NCBI RefSeq assembly: GCF_000002985.6 | Contig: NC_003283.11 | Span: 7,564,001-7,628,000, forward strand | Length of the DNA: 64,000 nt | Direction: 5' to 3' | Source: Caenorhabditis elegans | Lineage: Eukaryota; Nematoda; Chromadorea; Rhabditida; Rhabditidae | Shown: positions 36,609-48,343 of the stretch, piece after piece | Numbering within the stretch: the first letter of the stretch is position 1 | How the letters are laid out: the number at the start of each line of letters is the position of its first letter | Position numbers and translations under genes: made by a program | Notes under the pieces: model-generated | The model's input: the letters and a program-made list of their open reading frames with translations, nothing else | Told to the model about the DNA's origin: nothing | The model's database searches: none

Positions 36609-37543
36609 TTAAACTAATTTTTTTTCGCAAAGTTTCATCATTGGATCAGTACATGAAGTACCAGATGGACAGTTGGAGCAAGCTTCTTCTCCTTCTTCGT
36701 ATAGCTGGTCATCGATGTTTTTCAATCTAAAATGGAATTGATAAGATGAAAAAAAGGTTTGCTTTTATGTTTTCAGATTTTTTCAGCCAAAAAATTAATT
36801 ATCGAACAGTTATCTATGGAAAATTTATGTTACAAACTGATTAAAACGTATAAAAAGTTTGATTTTTCAATAAAACATTGCTTCAAAGTTTGTCTATTTG
36901 AATGTTGGCAAAAGCTTCAGTTAGTATTTTGTAAACTTACGCTGGACTATACTTGCAGATGATGAAACGAGTGTTATAATTTGTCCCTTCATCATCAATC
37001 CTATCACAGCTTTCGTAGATACATCCGATTGAGTTTGATTTGGAATAAAGTATTTGTCGGAGACGATACTGAGCTGCTTGATCTTTAGAACTAAGAGCAT
37101 CGTGAGAATCTTTATTAATAGCTGCCTCTCCTTGTTGACCCTTAAATTTGAAATTAGAGCGTTTTAAAAATATGAAACTCACATCAACGTCATCATAAGT
37201 GGTGACATCGTATTGGTATATATTTTCACCTAATGTCAATTCTCTCTTTTCCAGCTGATCGCAATCGTACATTTCATGTTTGGCCTCAGCCACTAATGAG
37301 TTGTTCCAGAACTGAATTATTTAGTAGATAAGAGAAAATATATCATAAAGCTTATAAATTTACCAATTTTTGCATGTCAGTCGATTTGGAGATATTGTGG
37401 CGAGCCCAAAGGCCTTGAGAGGCATCATTTCTTAGCTTGTTGTGAACAAAAACAAGTCCTTCTATCGCAGTTTCATTCCACTCGTGGGTACTGGCGAAAG
37501 AGCCAACAGTAAGACCCAAAAGGATCATGATAATATTCTTCAT
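36609..37543 (-). CDS. SCP/CAP-superfamily secreted protein
   Basis: Four exons run from MKNIIMILLGLTVGSFA (signal peptide) at 37543 to a stop at 36609. CAP features: VFVHNKLRNDASQGLW (helix 1), WNNSLVAEAKHE (the conserved W-N/D-x-x-L-A-x-x-A core), LGENIY, and YNTRFIICKYSPA near the end of the fold. It ends in a short Cys-rich tail (CSNCPSGTSC). The canonical CAP segment around ...HYTQ... is reduced, and part of the domain between exons 2 and 3 is shorter than usual, so some sites may be lost. In nematodes these (scl/vap family) are extracellular proteins linked to secretion, defence or host interaction. The function here is unknown. Confidence 0.82.
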
Positions 37544-38431
37544 TGTTACCAATGATACTTTTTATTAGAGTCTGTTCGGATTATATACCCTTGTTGTTGA
37601 CTGAAAATACATAACACGTTATGTTAAAGTTATGAATAAAAATTAAAGCAACGTGTCATCATTCCTATTTGTCCGGAAGCACTAATGGCGTATCTCACTT
37701 CACGTGTTCAAAATTTTTGGGGTATCATTGTGATTGATAACAAATTTTTACTGGCCATTTGGTGTATTCATATTACAATGCTTTAAACAATCAGCTAAAA
37801 TCTCAAACTTATCTCCCCCGCTCTTTTCACTGGACTATCAACTATATCAACTATCAACTAATGAATTATCAGAATATGCAGATTAAACGAAATTTAATAA
37901 AAAACCCTTTCTATTTGAAATGTTGAGAGTTCTTTGAGATGTATCAGTATGAAATCCAGTTTTTTGGGCATTTTAATTTTATTTCAAAAGAAAAAATAAT
38001 TGCTTCTACCCATTTAATAATAATCAGTCTTCCAATCTTAAATTCCAAAAAAAAGAAAAACTTGAAATGCCCTTTTGCAATTTGTATGTCATATTTTTCG
38101 AAATTCTGTTTTTAATTTTAGTTCACCAATGAAAAAAAAATACGCGGGCCAGATTTTAGAGCTTCGAAGTTGCAACTTCTTCAATAACTTCGCCATTAAT
38201 CCTTTGTGCTCAGTGAAACGAAAGACATTTAGAATATGCTTGACAATTAGATTAGACTGTTGAAACGTTTCACTTTTAAAGCTACAAAGAGGAATGGGAA
38301 CATTACATGACAAATTAAATAAGCTTCAAATTTGAATAATGGTAAATGTCACAGCACAATGTGAAGTTAAAAATGGATGATGAGAATACGTTCGAGGAAG
38401 GAAGAGTCAAGTATTATAAAATATACAAAAT
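37544..38431. other. Intergenic, nothing recognised
   Basis: The SCP-like gene promoter is expected near 37550-37700. The rest is AT-rich without phase-consistent exons or clear repeats. Confidence 0.5.
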
Positions 38432-39472
38432 TTAGGCTACAGTTGGCCGGCCTGTGGAGATTGACGGGATTTTCGCACTGGGACCATCCTCCTCGTCATC
38501 GTCTTTTCTATTGTTCTTGCGCTTCAAATTGTTTTTTGGCGGTTTTTCAATATTTGCAGTTCCAGTTTTGTCATCAGTCACATAATCAGAATCCGCATCC
38601 GTAGATTTTACTTTGACTCGAGCCGGTCTCGGTTGATCTTCACGTTCCGGCGAGAAAGAGAAATCTCGAATGGCTGAAAATCCTTGAAAAAGCACTCCTC
38701 TGTGGGACATCTCAAATGGCCGTAGAGTATGTAACAAATTCCTTCGAAATCGATCAACTTCTTCTTGGCGTTGGGGACCAGGCAGATTTGCAGGATACAC
38801 GGGAATTGGAAGTCGTACATTAAAGGTTTGCGGTCGAGCCAGTGGGATACGGTGGGTTCAAGCTGAAACAATTCTCAGAATCAATATAATAAGTTGGAAA
38901 ACATATTTTAGTTGGCCAATACTAAACTTTTTATTTTTTATTCAGGAAAGTTTATGAAACACTTATTAGAAAAGTGAATATTCCATAGTAGACCAGCAAG
39001 TTTCAAGTCATTTGTGTCTACCTCCCGTCTGCCAGCCTACCAAGCAAACGCGTTTCACGGCTTGTAAGCAGGGACGCCAGGGAGGTTCTTTGTTCTACGA
39101 GGAAAATTACAAGTTAGAAGCATATCAGTTTCTCTACAGATGCAACTTTTGAGAAAATTACCGAGTTTACTCTTTTCACGGCCATACCACAAAATTATTT
39201 TTCGCATTATACCAGAAAAAAACTTTAAAAAATTAACATACCTCCATTCGGTGCACCCAGTGTGGCTCCGCCACTCTGTCCATACGACGCTGCCGGTCGC
39301 CAAGTACTTGCTGTCTCTGTGCTTCTTGCTCCGGATCCACCTCTCGTTGATGACGTGGCGCGAATTCATCTTCTTCGACATTCTGAAAAGGTTTTTTATT
39401 GGAAATTTTTGAAAAATAATCAGGTAAGCTTACATATTCTGTTGGTCTTTTCCCTTTTCCAGCATTCCCCAT
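38432..39472 (-). CDS. Unrecognised small gene with two overlapping frames in its last exon
   Basis: A chain starting MGNAGKGKRPTEY at 39472 splices in phase to NVEEDEFAPRHQREVDPEQE (ending RRMDRVAEPHWVHRME), then to NKEPPWRPCLQAVKRVCL, then to the exon beginning at about 38862 (LEPTVSHWLDRKPL). In that phase the last exon ends at 38608 (about 166 aa in total). A different frame of the same exon stays open to 38432 and looks more coding-like: NVRLPIPVYPANLPGPQRQE, then a Lys/Asp-rich tail with KKNNRKDDDEED-type composition. That frame cannot be reached from the visible acceptor because a TGA follows it. The gene may carry a frameshift (pseudogene), or an exon is missed. No family is recognised. 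Confidence 0.4.
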
Positions 39473-39805
39473 TGCTCTGCCGAATTCTGGAAAAAAAAAA
39501 TCAAAGTTTAACCACAAAAACGGAGAAAAAAACGTTGGAAAAGTAACATAACCTGAAAATCGCAAGAGCAGAGTACCTCTTCAGGGCAAACACCAAAAAG
39601 GAAATTCCCGCCATGTCGTTTACGGTAGATCAAATATAACTCGAAAATAATTTTTGATCTATGAAAATTGGCAATCGATTTTTTAAGTAAAAATTGAATA
39701 AAGGACGATCCGTTCTTCAATTATGCTCCGGCTAAAAATGGCATGTTTTATTAGAAATGTTTAAACTGAATAGAAAATAATAATTGTTTTATTAAAGTAT
39801 GAAAT
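39473..39805. other. Short gap with a possible non-coding first exon
   Basis: A TTTTCCAG acceptor just upstream of the ATG at 39472 could take a spliced leader. An ATG at 39614 opens a hydrophobic stretch (MAGISFLVFALKRYSALAIF), but joining it to the next exon gives an immediate stop, so I do not include it. Confidence 0.4.
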
Positions 39806-42800
39806 TCAGTGAGATCGTTTCCTCCAAATTGTCCTAATCGCCCAAATTCCAAAAATTATGCCAAAAAGAGTAGCAACCACAATATGATACCCGGAATACA
39901 CCACAAACTGAAAATGAACCGAATAAAATGTTTTTATTGAGATGGAAGTCCACCTGTGCTCGAATAGCCAGCTTCTCCGCATCTATCACTATTGCTGTAA
40001 GTATTGATTGTAGAGCCAATGCTACAAATGTATTGATTCCGAACAATAACCCGAACAACCGTGAATCAAGTGTGAGTGCAAGTGTTGATTGAGCAATTGT
40101 AGTGGTTAACTGATAGATAACTCGATAGATTATATAACAAATGTACAAAATTATGATTTCATGAGACTGTGACATCCAGAACAAGAGACCAGCTTGTAGC
40201 AGGGAGCCAACTGATATTAGAGCATCTCCCCATCTATTCCAATTTACATTCATCTGTCGGGTGATAAGGTCTGCAGGGATTCCGAGCAATGGAACCAAAG
40301 CTTCAGGGATACCATTATATTTATTTTCTTTTTCAGGAAGAGTTCCCCATAATGTTTGAGTGTAGTTGATAATCTGAAATTTTGGAAGTGATTCACAAAT
40401 TTGAAATGCTCCGGTTGCAAACATTTTGTTGCAAAAACAAACTTGCTATGAATTGTTACAATGCTAATATCTCACCTGGTAGAAAATGCAACTCGAAAGT
40501 GCTGACCAAATGGACCACTTCAACACCAATGGGTTTTTATAAATTGTGTATAGATTCTGATGGAGCTCCACGAAAAATAGTTTCAAATAATCCGAATACT
40601 TAGCTTCACTGACTAGACTCTCCAAATCAGTAACAGATTTTTTATCTTCAAGTTTCTTCTGATAAGCATTTCTCCATGGCACATGGGGAAGGATGGCGGC
40701 CAAAAATACTGCAAAGGTCATTGAAACCAAATTGATAATATTCAGTGTCATGTAGTCGGCCCAGTTGAGTCCAATAAGAAGTTGAGCCAATGTATAGGCA
40801 AGAAATCTTCCAACTAGGAGAGCAGCTCGGGTGTACGCTGTAGCTCTGAAATGCGAAAAAAATTTCTAAAAAAGGTTTTGCATAAATTCTGTTTTATTTT
40901 CTCATAATTTCTAGCATGTTTTGTATGCCTACATGCCTTATAGCTTTTTCGTAATTTTTAAACAACATTCTGTCTCTCATTTTTTGAAAACTAGGAACTT
41001 CGTCCCACTTGAATGCTCACTTCCTTGAGTGGCTTTTCAGAGAATGCGAACATAATGTTCAACGAGATACTTGATGTTTCCATGGAGCTAGACTTGTGTT
41101 GTTGTGTTTGTCGGCTCAATTTCTTTAAAAGTTTCATAAACTTTTCCTGTTTGTAAAATGTTTATGATTCAATACCTATTTATTTTAACATTTCCCATAA
41201 GCTCTTCAAGCCAGCTCATAATTCTCAATATCGCTATTTCAAATAGTATTCTGACAGCCCAGATGAACACATCGGAGCAAGCAAATATGACTTTATTCTC
41301 AGGATTTGTTTCACATAATAAGTCAGAATGCTTGAAACTCGAAGTGAACACTTCCTCTACTATTTGCGCAGTGATATGTGGAAGACTTGATAGCTGCCAG
41401 GTGTCGAAACACTTGTTAGCGCAGATAAATTTTATAGACAAGTTTCAGGTTGCTTACTGGATATCTCAAAACTTATGTTATCTTTGTGAATTCGGCTCAG
41501 TAAAGATGATCACGCAGAAAACTGTATCCAGTTATGTAGCTTTGAAAGTAAGTTCAATACCAAAAAATTGATTAACACCCACAGTTCGTGAATTTATATT
41601 CTCCAAGTGTTTCAAAATGGCAATGTAAAAAACTTGTAACTAGTGTATGTGTCTATCGCATTCGACATCCGCTGCAAAGTCCCTAAACTCTTTCATGGCT
41701 GGCTGGGCCATTACTTTATTATAGGATAAATAAAGTCATGGATTGGGAATGGCGGGGAAGGAAGGGTACGAGTTCTCGTACAGTCACGTCCAGTACTAAA
41801 CGTTATACAGGAACCACACGACATTCATTATAATAGTTAATTATAATAGTTAATGTATATAATAGTTGGTTTAACATTATTAGAGGGGGTTTTACAGTTT
41901 CCCGTTATTTTGCTTTTGAAGGAAAAGTTATATCGATTAATCTGCAGATAACGGCTGCGTATTTACCACTGGGTCAACCCATCCAAACATGCTTAACCCC
42001 AAATATTTCACTGAGACCATGTGAAACAGGATGGGAACTTTTCCGGCGGCCTGCTGCCTTTTGGTGCCTGAAGGTTTGTGTCTTAATAAATTTTGTGATT
42101 TTTCTGAAAATTTAATTTTCAAATGTGCAGACTGTGATCATTTGTTCTCTATTCTATTGTTTTGTTTTCTTAGAAATTTGGAATATCAACAGGTGTGCAA
42201 ACACCAGAACTAAGATTTATAACTAACAAGTTATAAATCTTAGTTCTGGTGTTTTTGCACACTTGTTGATATTCCAAATTTCTATTTTTACATTTTAATT
42301 CGTTAGATTGTTGACCATGTAGCAGGAAAATTATAAGTAGAATTGTATTTGTATCGGCACCGGGCAGGTATGTAGTCGGCTTCTAGACATACACAAAGAC
42401 ATTTTTAATGATGTTTCTAAATTCCGAAATTTCAGCTAGTCAATAAACCAATTAATAAAACACTTGACACTTTCGACCAAAAAACGGCTGTCGGTTTGTG
42501 CAATGAACATAATTCCAAAATTAGTGGAGCTGAAACTATAGCAGAATTGACTTATATTATTGGTGGGTTCATTAATGTTATAAAGTGTTAAAATTGAATT
42601 TGAAAAAAATCCATAAAAAATATCGAAACACATTAAAAATGCCCCTCAAAAATTGTTTTGAAGATAAAGCATTTTCGCAAAAAAACAACGTCAGTAAATC
42701 GGAGCAGTGGGGAGTTTGGTTTGATGGAACAAGAAAAACGAAGTGTGGACCTAGTGAGTTAACTCAATGCAATTCACTGAAGGTATTTAATAAAATAGTT

Positions 42801-45738
42801 TTTTTTTGAATTTAAGTTTTCAGGGATTTAAATTTAATGATAAAACATTAGTTTCTAAATCAGGATACCTATTTAGCGAAGGCGAACCAAACAATAAAAA
42901 CGGAACCCAGAAATGCATCGTTTTAAGGATTGGCAATGTTTCCACTGCACACAATCATGGAACGCTTGATGACGTACCGTATGTCATTCGAAAAAGTAAA
43001 ACTATTTTAATTTCTAGAATTTCAGGTGCTCACTATCAGCAGAAGAAAAATATTTAAAGAAACTAGTTCTATGCGGAAAATTAGCCAAGTGGACGAAAAG
43101 CAAACTGAATTGATCACGAACTTGGCAAAAACTTGGTGGTTTATTTATCTATTCATAATGGTGTTTAAACAGAAAATAAATGTTTACATACGTTACGTCA
43201 CATATAGATAGTTCTGAAAACTTTTCTGTTTTTTTTAACATTTCAAGTTAGAGACAAAACTTATTATCAATGATGGTACAAAAATATTATGAGTATGAAC
43301 TACAGATTGTTTTTCCAAACTTCTCTGACTACGTAACCGCTGAATTATAAGTTTCCTTAAATTCCATGCGCACATAATTCAACATTTTTTTAAGACCATT
43401 TTTTATGAGAAAGGTTTTTAATATTGAAACAAATCCAAAAAATGCACTGAGGGCATCACATGATCAAATACTTTTCTCGCCGGTTCATTAGCCATGTCAA
43501 TTTGATATATGGAAGTGCCCACTGTGTCAGATTTTTCTTTGGTGTGGAAATTTGCTTTATTTTCTCAAAATGCTTGTGCTCATTTGCAGCACATTTTTAT
43601 TTCTTATAAAATTATGCTTCACCTCAATAGTATCTCTCAACATCTCATTGACTCCCGAAATCCAGTCTTTGTTAACAAATAACACGCAAAAGAGTGCCAT
43701 GAACTTTTTCCATGGAACAATACAAAACAAAATTGAATGCTCAAATTTTTTCTACGCCAGTCAATGCAACTGTGTGTGCACTTATTTGCGGAAAATCAGT
43801 TGCTTGTCAGGTAAATCATTTGAAATTTGAGAGCAAATCTAAGAAGATCAAAACTGAACAGGTTGCTTACTGGAAGCCAACAAATACCTCTTGCAACTTT
43901 TGCGAATATGGATCTGTAACAATGGTAACCCGGAGTAATCTAACAAGTGATTATGTTGCTGTGAAAGTAAGGCACACTTGAAATAGAAAAAATAGTGAGT
44001 TTTACTTCAGAGAACTGATCCATCTATCTCCATAGACAAGCAAACCTGCCCTACTTATAATTTCACGCTGAAAACATGCGAACCTGGGTGGAAGTTTTTC
44101 TTCCGCCAGAAGGCATTTTATTGTCTTAAGGTTTGCATTGGACTATTTCCTTTTAAGCTAAAAGTTAATACAAACTACTATTTTAGCTGCTAAACTTAAC
44201 AGCATTTGCAAATTTCAACCGATCCAATGCTATTGCCTTATGTGGTTCTTACAACTCAATGCTTAGCGGACTAGAATCTGAAGCGGAACGACTATATGTT
44301 ACTGGTATTTGCATTAGTTCTCTTACAATTAGGCTATCATAAAAAAAAATCACAGATGCAGCTTGGAACTTGAGAAACAAAACCAGAACTGGTGAAAAGA
44401 ACTTGGATTGGTGGGGAGTCTGGATTGACGGTGAAAGATATCCAAGCTGTTATAACAATACTAGTCAGAATTGTAGCTCAATGGAGGTATTGTTGTTTTA
44501 GTTGATATCGATTAAAACTAATGCTAGTTTAGGGATTTTCGTTCAAAGATTCGACTCTTCAATTAAAAACTGGATACAAGTGGTATAATGGTGCACCAGG
44601 CAGCACTTCTGATTCGGGGAATAACTGCATCCAGTTAATAATTCGTCCCGAAACTGCGGCTAATGAGACTGGATTAGTTTTAGGCTCAGGGTATGGAAGT
44701 GGAACGTTGCTGCAAGTTTATTGTTTTAAAAGATCTAAAACCTCTTAAATTATTGGTTTCCGGTTTTCCAAAGAAGGAAAACATTTTGTAGTAAATTTCA
44801 AAAAAAAAGTTATATTTTATCTTTAAAAACCGACAAATCAACGAAATCCTTGAAGTTACTCTTTTCTCTGTCCTATAATACATCATCAAGTTTTTTCTGC
44901 TTACAGATGTGAAGACTACACAATGTTGTGGAAGAAGCTGGTTCTATGTGGAAAGAAAGCTGCTTAATTTTATTTTTCGAATTATTTTTTCACGTACAAA
45001 TGAAATATGTATAAAGTTTTAGCAACTGTGCAAAATGTAAATATATGGCTCTGAATACGAGAACAACAACAAGTGTTATGTACTACTTGATTGTAAGGGG
45101 TGGAAAATTTTCCAACATCTTTATGGGAAAACTACGAATTCAGCGATCAAAAACCTCTGTATGTAGATTTAATTTGAATTTGATTTTTCAAAAATTCAAA
45201 ATGGCAAAAAAAACATATGTGCTCACTATTTAACGATAACTCAATGAATCAATAAACAATACTCACGACTTATAATCTTCCTTTGGAACTTTTACATAAA
45301 TATATGCGAAATACGCTATTTCCGTAGCCGTCGCCCATCCGTAAAACAATTCCAGAAGCTGCAATGAGCTGATTAACTTCGTATTTTAAAAGATTTGCTC
45401 ACCTGCATACACCACACAGACCTTCCAAATACAAAAATCATCCAGCAAGCAAAATATGATAAAGCCTCAATGATCAGTATTGGCTTGTACAAAAGCACAT
45501 CTGTCAGCAAAAATGATGGTATTAATGCAACCAAGTAACTGTATGTCCAAATGGGGTAAACCTTTGAAAACTGGATGTCATTTCAGTTTGATATAGTTCG
45601 AAATACCTCACTGTTGAGAGTGTGCTCACTGATATTGAGCACAGTGTGCTGATACTCGTACATGTATGGTTCAGTCGGACGGAATTCCTTGACAGCTCCA
45701 TATAAGCAGATTAGGATCATCACCTTCCATTGACCCAT
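39806..45738 (-). CDS. SLC19-type folate/thiamine transporter
   Basis: Exons start at 45738 (MGQWKVMILICLYG), continue at about 45560, 45360 and 40847, and end at a TGA at 39806. SLC19 hallmarks: KEFRPTEPYMYEY after TM1, LVALIPSFLLTDVLLYKP, FYGWATATEIAYFAYIYVKV followed by YKSATAYTRAALLVGR, and a C-terminal set of TMs (FGLLFGINTFVALALQSILT). Length and about 12 hydrophobic segments fit the reduced-folate-carrier family. In C. elegans the folt genes belong here; I do not assign a number. Expected role: uptake of folate or thiamine across the plasma membrane. A 4.4-kb intron (about 40848-45266) contains two complete CW-lectin genes on the opposite strand, so the two sets would overlap in primary transcripts. 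Confidence 0.88.
41158..43113 (+). CDS. CW + C-type lectin gene 1 of the tandem array (318 aa)
   Basis: Seven exons join in phase: 41158-41400, 41449-41547, 41948-42073, 42436-42562, 42664-42782, 42824-42978 and 43026-43113 (957 nt). Signal sequence: YLFILTFPIS. CW module: ANMTLFSGFV, ICAVICGRLDSCQ, AYWISQNLCYLCEFGSV. Lectin fold: LFRRPAAFWCLK, LCNEHNSKISGAE, QWGVWFDG, and an EPN triplet in FSEGEPNNKNGT, then LVLCGK. EPN implies possible mannose-type binding. The gene is nested antisense in the SLC19 transporter intron. Intron 2 contains an LTR-like palindrome (41765-41782) and intron 3 a 112-bp foldback (42172-42283). No coding lesion was seen. Confidence 0.85.
41765..41782 (-). repeat. LTR-terminus-like palindrome
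   Basis: The reverse complement of these 18 bases equals the first 18 bases of the LTRs at 3814 and 5173. Sequence beyond it (41640-41764) differs from those LTRs. It may be the end of a solo LTR from a related family. Confidence 0.5.
42172..42283. repeat. Near-perfect 112-bp foldback
   Basis: The left arm 42172-42224 (53 nt) and right arm 42229-42283 (55 nt) are reverse complements apart from one substitution and a 2-nt indel, around a 4-nt centre. It lies in intron 3 of lectin gene 1, directly after a TTTTCTTAG that resembles an acceptor. Confidence 0.9.
43570..44967 (+). pseudogene. CW + C-type lectin gene 2, frameshifted in exon 1
   Basis: Seven exons: 43570-43810, 43862-43966, 44011-44130, 44187-44304, 44356-44486, 44533-44690 and 44907-44967. 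All junctions match the array. Exon 1, however, has one extra base in a T6 run (43746-43751). The signal sequence and NFFHGTIQNKIECSN lie in one frame, while the conserved VNATVCALICGKSVACQ lies in the next. Everything downstream is intact (GVWIDGERY, LVLCGKKAA). The EPN triplet is replaced by APG, so sugar binding would differ even if it were expressed. The gene is nested in the transporter intron. It is either a recent pseudogene, a polymorphism, or a base-calling error in the homopolymer. Confidence 0.75.
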
Positions 45739-46369
45739 TTTTACCCTGAAATTCAAAAGTGCCAATAATCCGAAGTGCACACAATTAATTGTTTTTTTTT
45801 AATAAAAAACAATTTTGTGGTGAGAAAACCAGAATATGGCGAGTGCGTAATCAACATCCCTGCTTCTTCTGACGCCAACTAAGATAGTTTAGGAAAGTAT
45901 CTAACAATAAATATTTGTAAAACAAAAACAAAACCAAGACAAAACCGCAGAATAACAGTTTTTAGGGGTTTTATAGGCAGCCGCCCGGAGCGACCAAACT
46001 TTCTTATCATTATTTATAAATTTAATTTAATCAGCAAATCAAACAAATAAAGGTTTCTTTGCACTTTTTGTTGATAGTGTTCTAGTGTGAAATGAGTTTT
46101 GTAGTGGGGCATCGTTGATAGAAAATCACAAAGTAATCTATTTTCATGATTTCCCAAATTGTGATGACCTTCTTGAAAATGTATATATAAAAAAAAACAT
46201 TACTTAATTTTAAAAATACTGTATCATATTTGACGTCACTTTTGAGTCCAAAAACTTAAATTCTTGAAGTCAGTAATATTTTATGTACTTTTAATGTCCA
46301 CTTAAGTTGCCATAGTTTCATTTTTCTGGCTTGTAAAACTCCGAGCACAACGATTTCCTTACTCCAAAT
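45739..46369. promoter_or_regulatory. Divergent spacer between the SLC19 transporter and lectin gene 3
   Basis: About 630 bp hold both putative promoters. No gene or clear repeat is seen. Confidence 0.45.
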
Positions 46370-47905
46370 ATGTGGACGCTTTATGTTTTTCTTATATGCT
46401 TCTATTCCATTTCATGCTTAACCGATTTAGACATTTTAAACGTTGCACTAGAAAATAACATTTTGGTCTTTCCCTCAAATATCAGTGAAGCGTCTGGAAT
46501 GACCCTTTTTCATGGAAGAATAGAAACAAAGTCGGAATGCCGGAAAGTGAATGCAACTATAAATTCGACGCTCTGCACTGTCATATGTGGAAAGCTCGAA
46601 GCTTGCCAAGTTAGTTATTTATTTCTAAAACTCTTGTATTATGTTTGGCAGGTTGCTCTCTGGACATCAGCAATGTTTTGTGATATATGTGAGTATGGAT
46701 CTGTAACTATGGTCGTGCAAGAGAAAACAAATGACAACGTTGTGGCATTAAAAGTGATTTTCAACTTGTGATTGTTCGCAAATGACTAAATTTTTCAGAG
46801 AAATTCTTCAAGTACTATTTTGAGAGAACCCATTGACAAATGCCCTGCTCCAAGCATTACATTAAGTCAATGTGAGGAAGGATGGAAATTGTTTTTGCGA
46901 TACAATGCGTACTATTGTCTGAAGGTATGTATTATTCATAATTACATTTCATTTGACATTTGAGGAGCTGCTTTTGTTTAAAATTTTATAGAAACATGGA
47001 ATGTGATAGAAGATGATCGAAATCCAACACGAACCAGTTGTGACGCATTTCCAATTGACTATTATTGATCTGTTAAATAGTTACTGTCTTTCCAGGTCAT
47101 TAACGGTGATCAATTCCAAAACATAACTCAATCGGAAGGCGTCCAGCTATGCTTGAACAATAATTCCAATATCAGCGGCCTGGAATCAGATAGGGAACGG
47201 CTCTATGTTTTTGGTGAACACTGTTTTCAGAATAACGTAGAAGTATCACGATTTTAAGGATAAGCGATGACAATTTGGAACTCGTTAAATAAATCGAAAC
47301 AAGAAAAATGGGGATGGGGTGTTTGGATTGATGGGATGAGAAATAAACCTTGCAATATGCAAAAAAATGAAACATGCAACTTAATGGAGGTAAATTTATT
47401 TTTCCGTATTTATATCACCAGATGTATTTGTTTCTAAACATAAAACTACTGATTGTGAAGTTCTAAAGATTAAAAACTTTTTGTTAAGGGATTTAACTTT
47501 ACTGATGCCACTCTATATCACAAAGATGGTTACATATGGAATGAGGGCGAACCAAACGGATATAATGGAAATCAAAATTGTGTCTATATGAGCCTTCCTA
47601 CTGATTCGGGCGACTCTCGTAATGGGACTCTGGACGACGCCGGGTAAGTGAGAAGATTGTAATCATGACTTTGTCTTGAAGCAAATCTAGAATCCTCGAA
47701 CAAGCGTGGTTTTGCCTTGAACTCTACATAATTGGATGTAATAAGAGTACAGCAACAATTAACTAGCCAACTTGCCACCGAAATTGAACGTTTATTTCTC
47801 AAAATTATATTTTTCAGATGCGAAGAACATACCTACTTCCTCAAAAAGCTAGTTTTATGTGGAAAGAAGGCGACTCAAATTGTTACTGAAGCTATTGAAA
47901 GATAA
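46370..47905 (+). CDS. CW + C-type lectin gene 3 (317 aa), intact
   Basis: Seven exons join in phase: 46370-46609, 46652-46753, 46799-46924, 47096-47213, 47265-47389, 47489-47643 and 47818-47905 (954 nt). Signal sequence: LYVFLICFYSISC. CW module: GMTLFHGRIETKSEC, LCTVICGKLEACQ, FCDICEYGSVTMV. Lectin fold: GWKLFLRYNAYYCLK, ISGLESDRERLYVF, GWGVWIDG, and NEGEPNGYNG with the EPN motif, ending LVLCGKKATQIVTEAIER. This is the cleanest copy and serves as the reference for the array. Exon 5 uses an unusual acceptor (GGATAAG) inside a 51-nt intron. Likely secreted; ligand unknown, although worm CW-lectins are often linked to immunity. Confidence 0.88.
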
Positions 47906-48343
47906 TAAAAATCATAATTGAACATTACAATATTTATTTTTTATCTTCGAAAAATAAAATTTAATTAACATACATATCAACAGTTTTCAAGTGTTTGAAA
48001 ATTGACAAATTGGGAAAGGTCTGTAAAAATTCAATTTTTTTGGATACGAAATAACTCATGCTATAGCTATCTTTGAGAATATGGCTTTGTAACTTTAGTT
48101 TCTCGGGCGACAAAATAAATAAAAAATATTGTGGTACAGAGTTTCTTAAAACTTGCATAATTATCAGCAATTTCTTAAAAAATACATTTCATCTCATTTG
48201 GTCTAGTTAATGGGCCTAGAACTTAAATTCACTATTGAAAACGTCATTTTGAGTGTCATCTTAAATTAATAGAGCCTTAGAAGTTTCCATAGCTATAGTT
48301 TTTGCAGCGGTGCAAAAACTCTAGACACAATATTTCTTTTTCA

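Noticed and set aside
39556-39614. Possible first exon MAGISFLVFALKRYSALAIF
   Set aside because: Joining it to the next acceptor gives a stop codon at the following junction in that phase.
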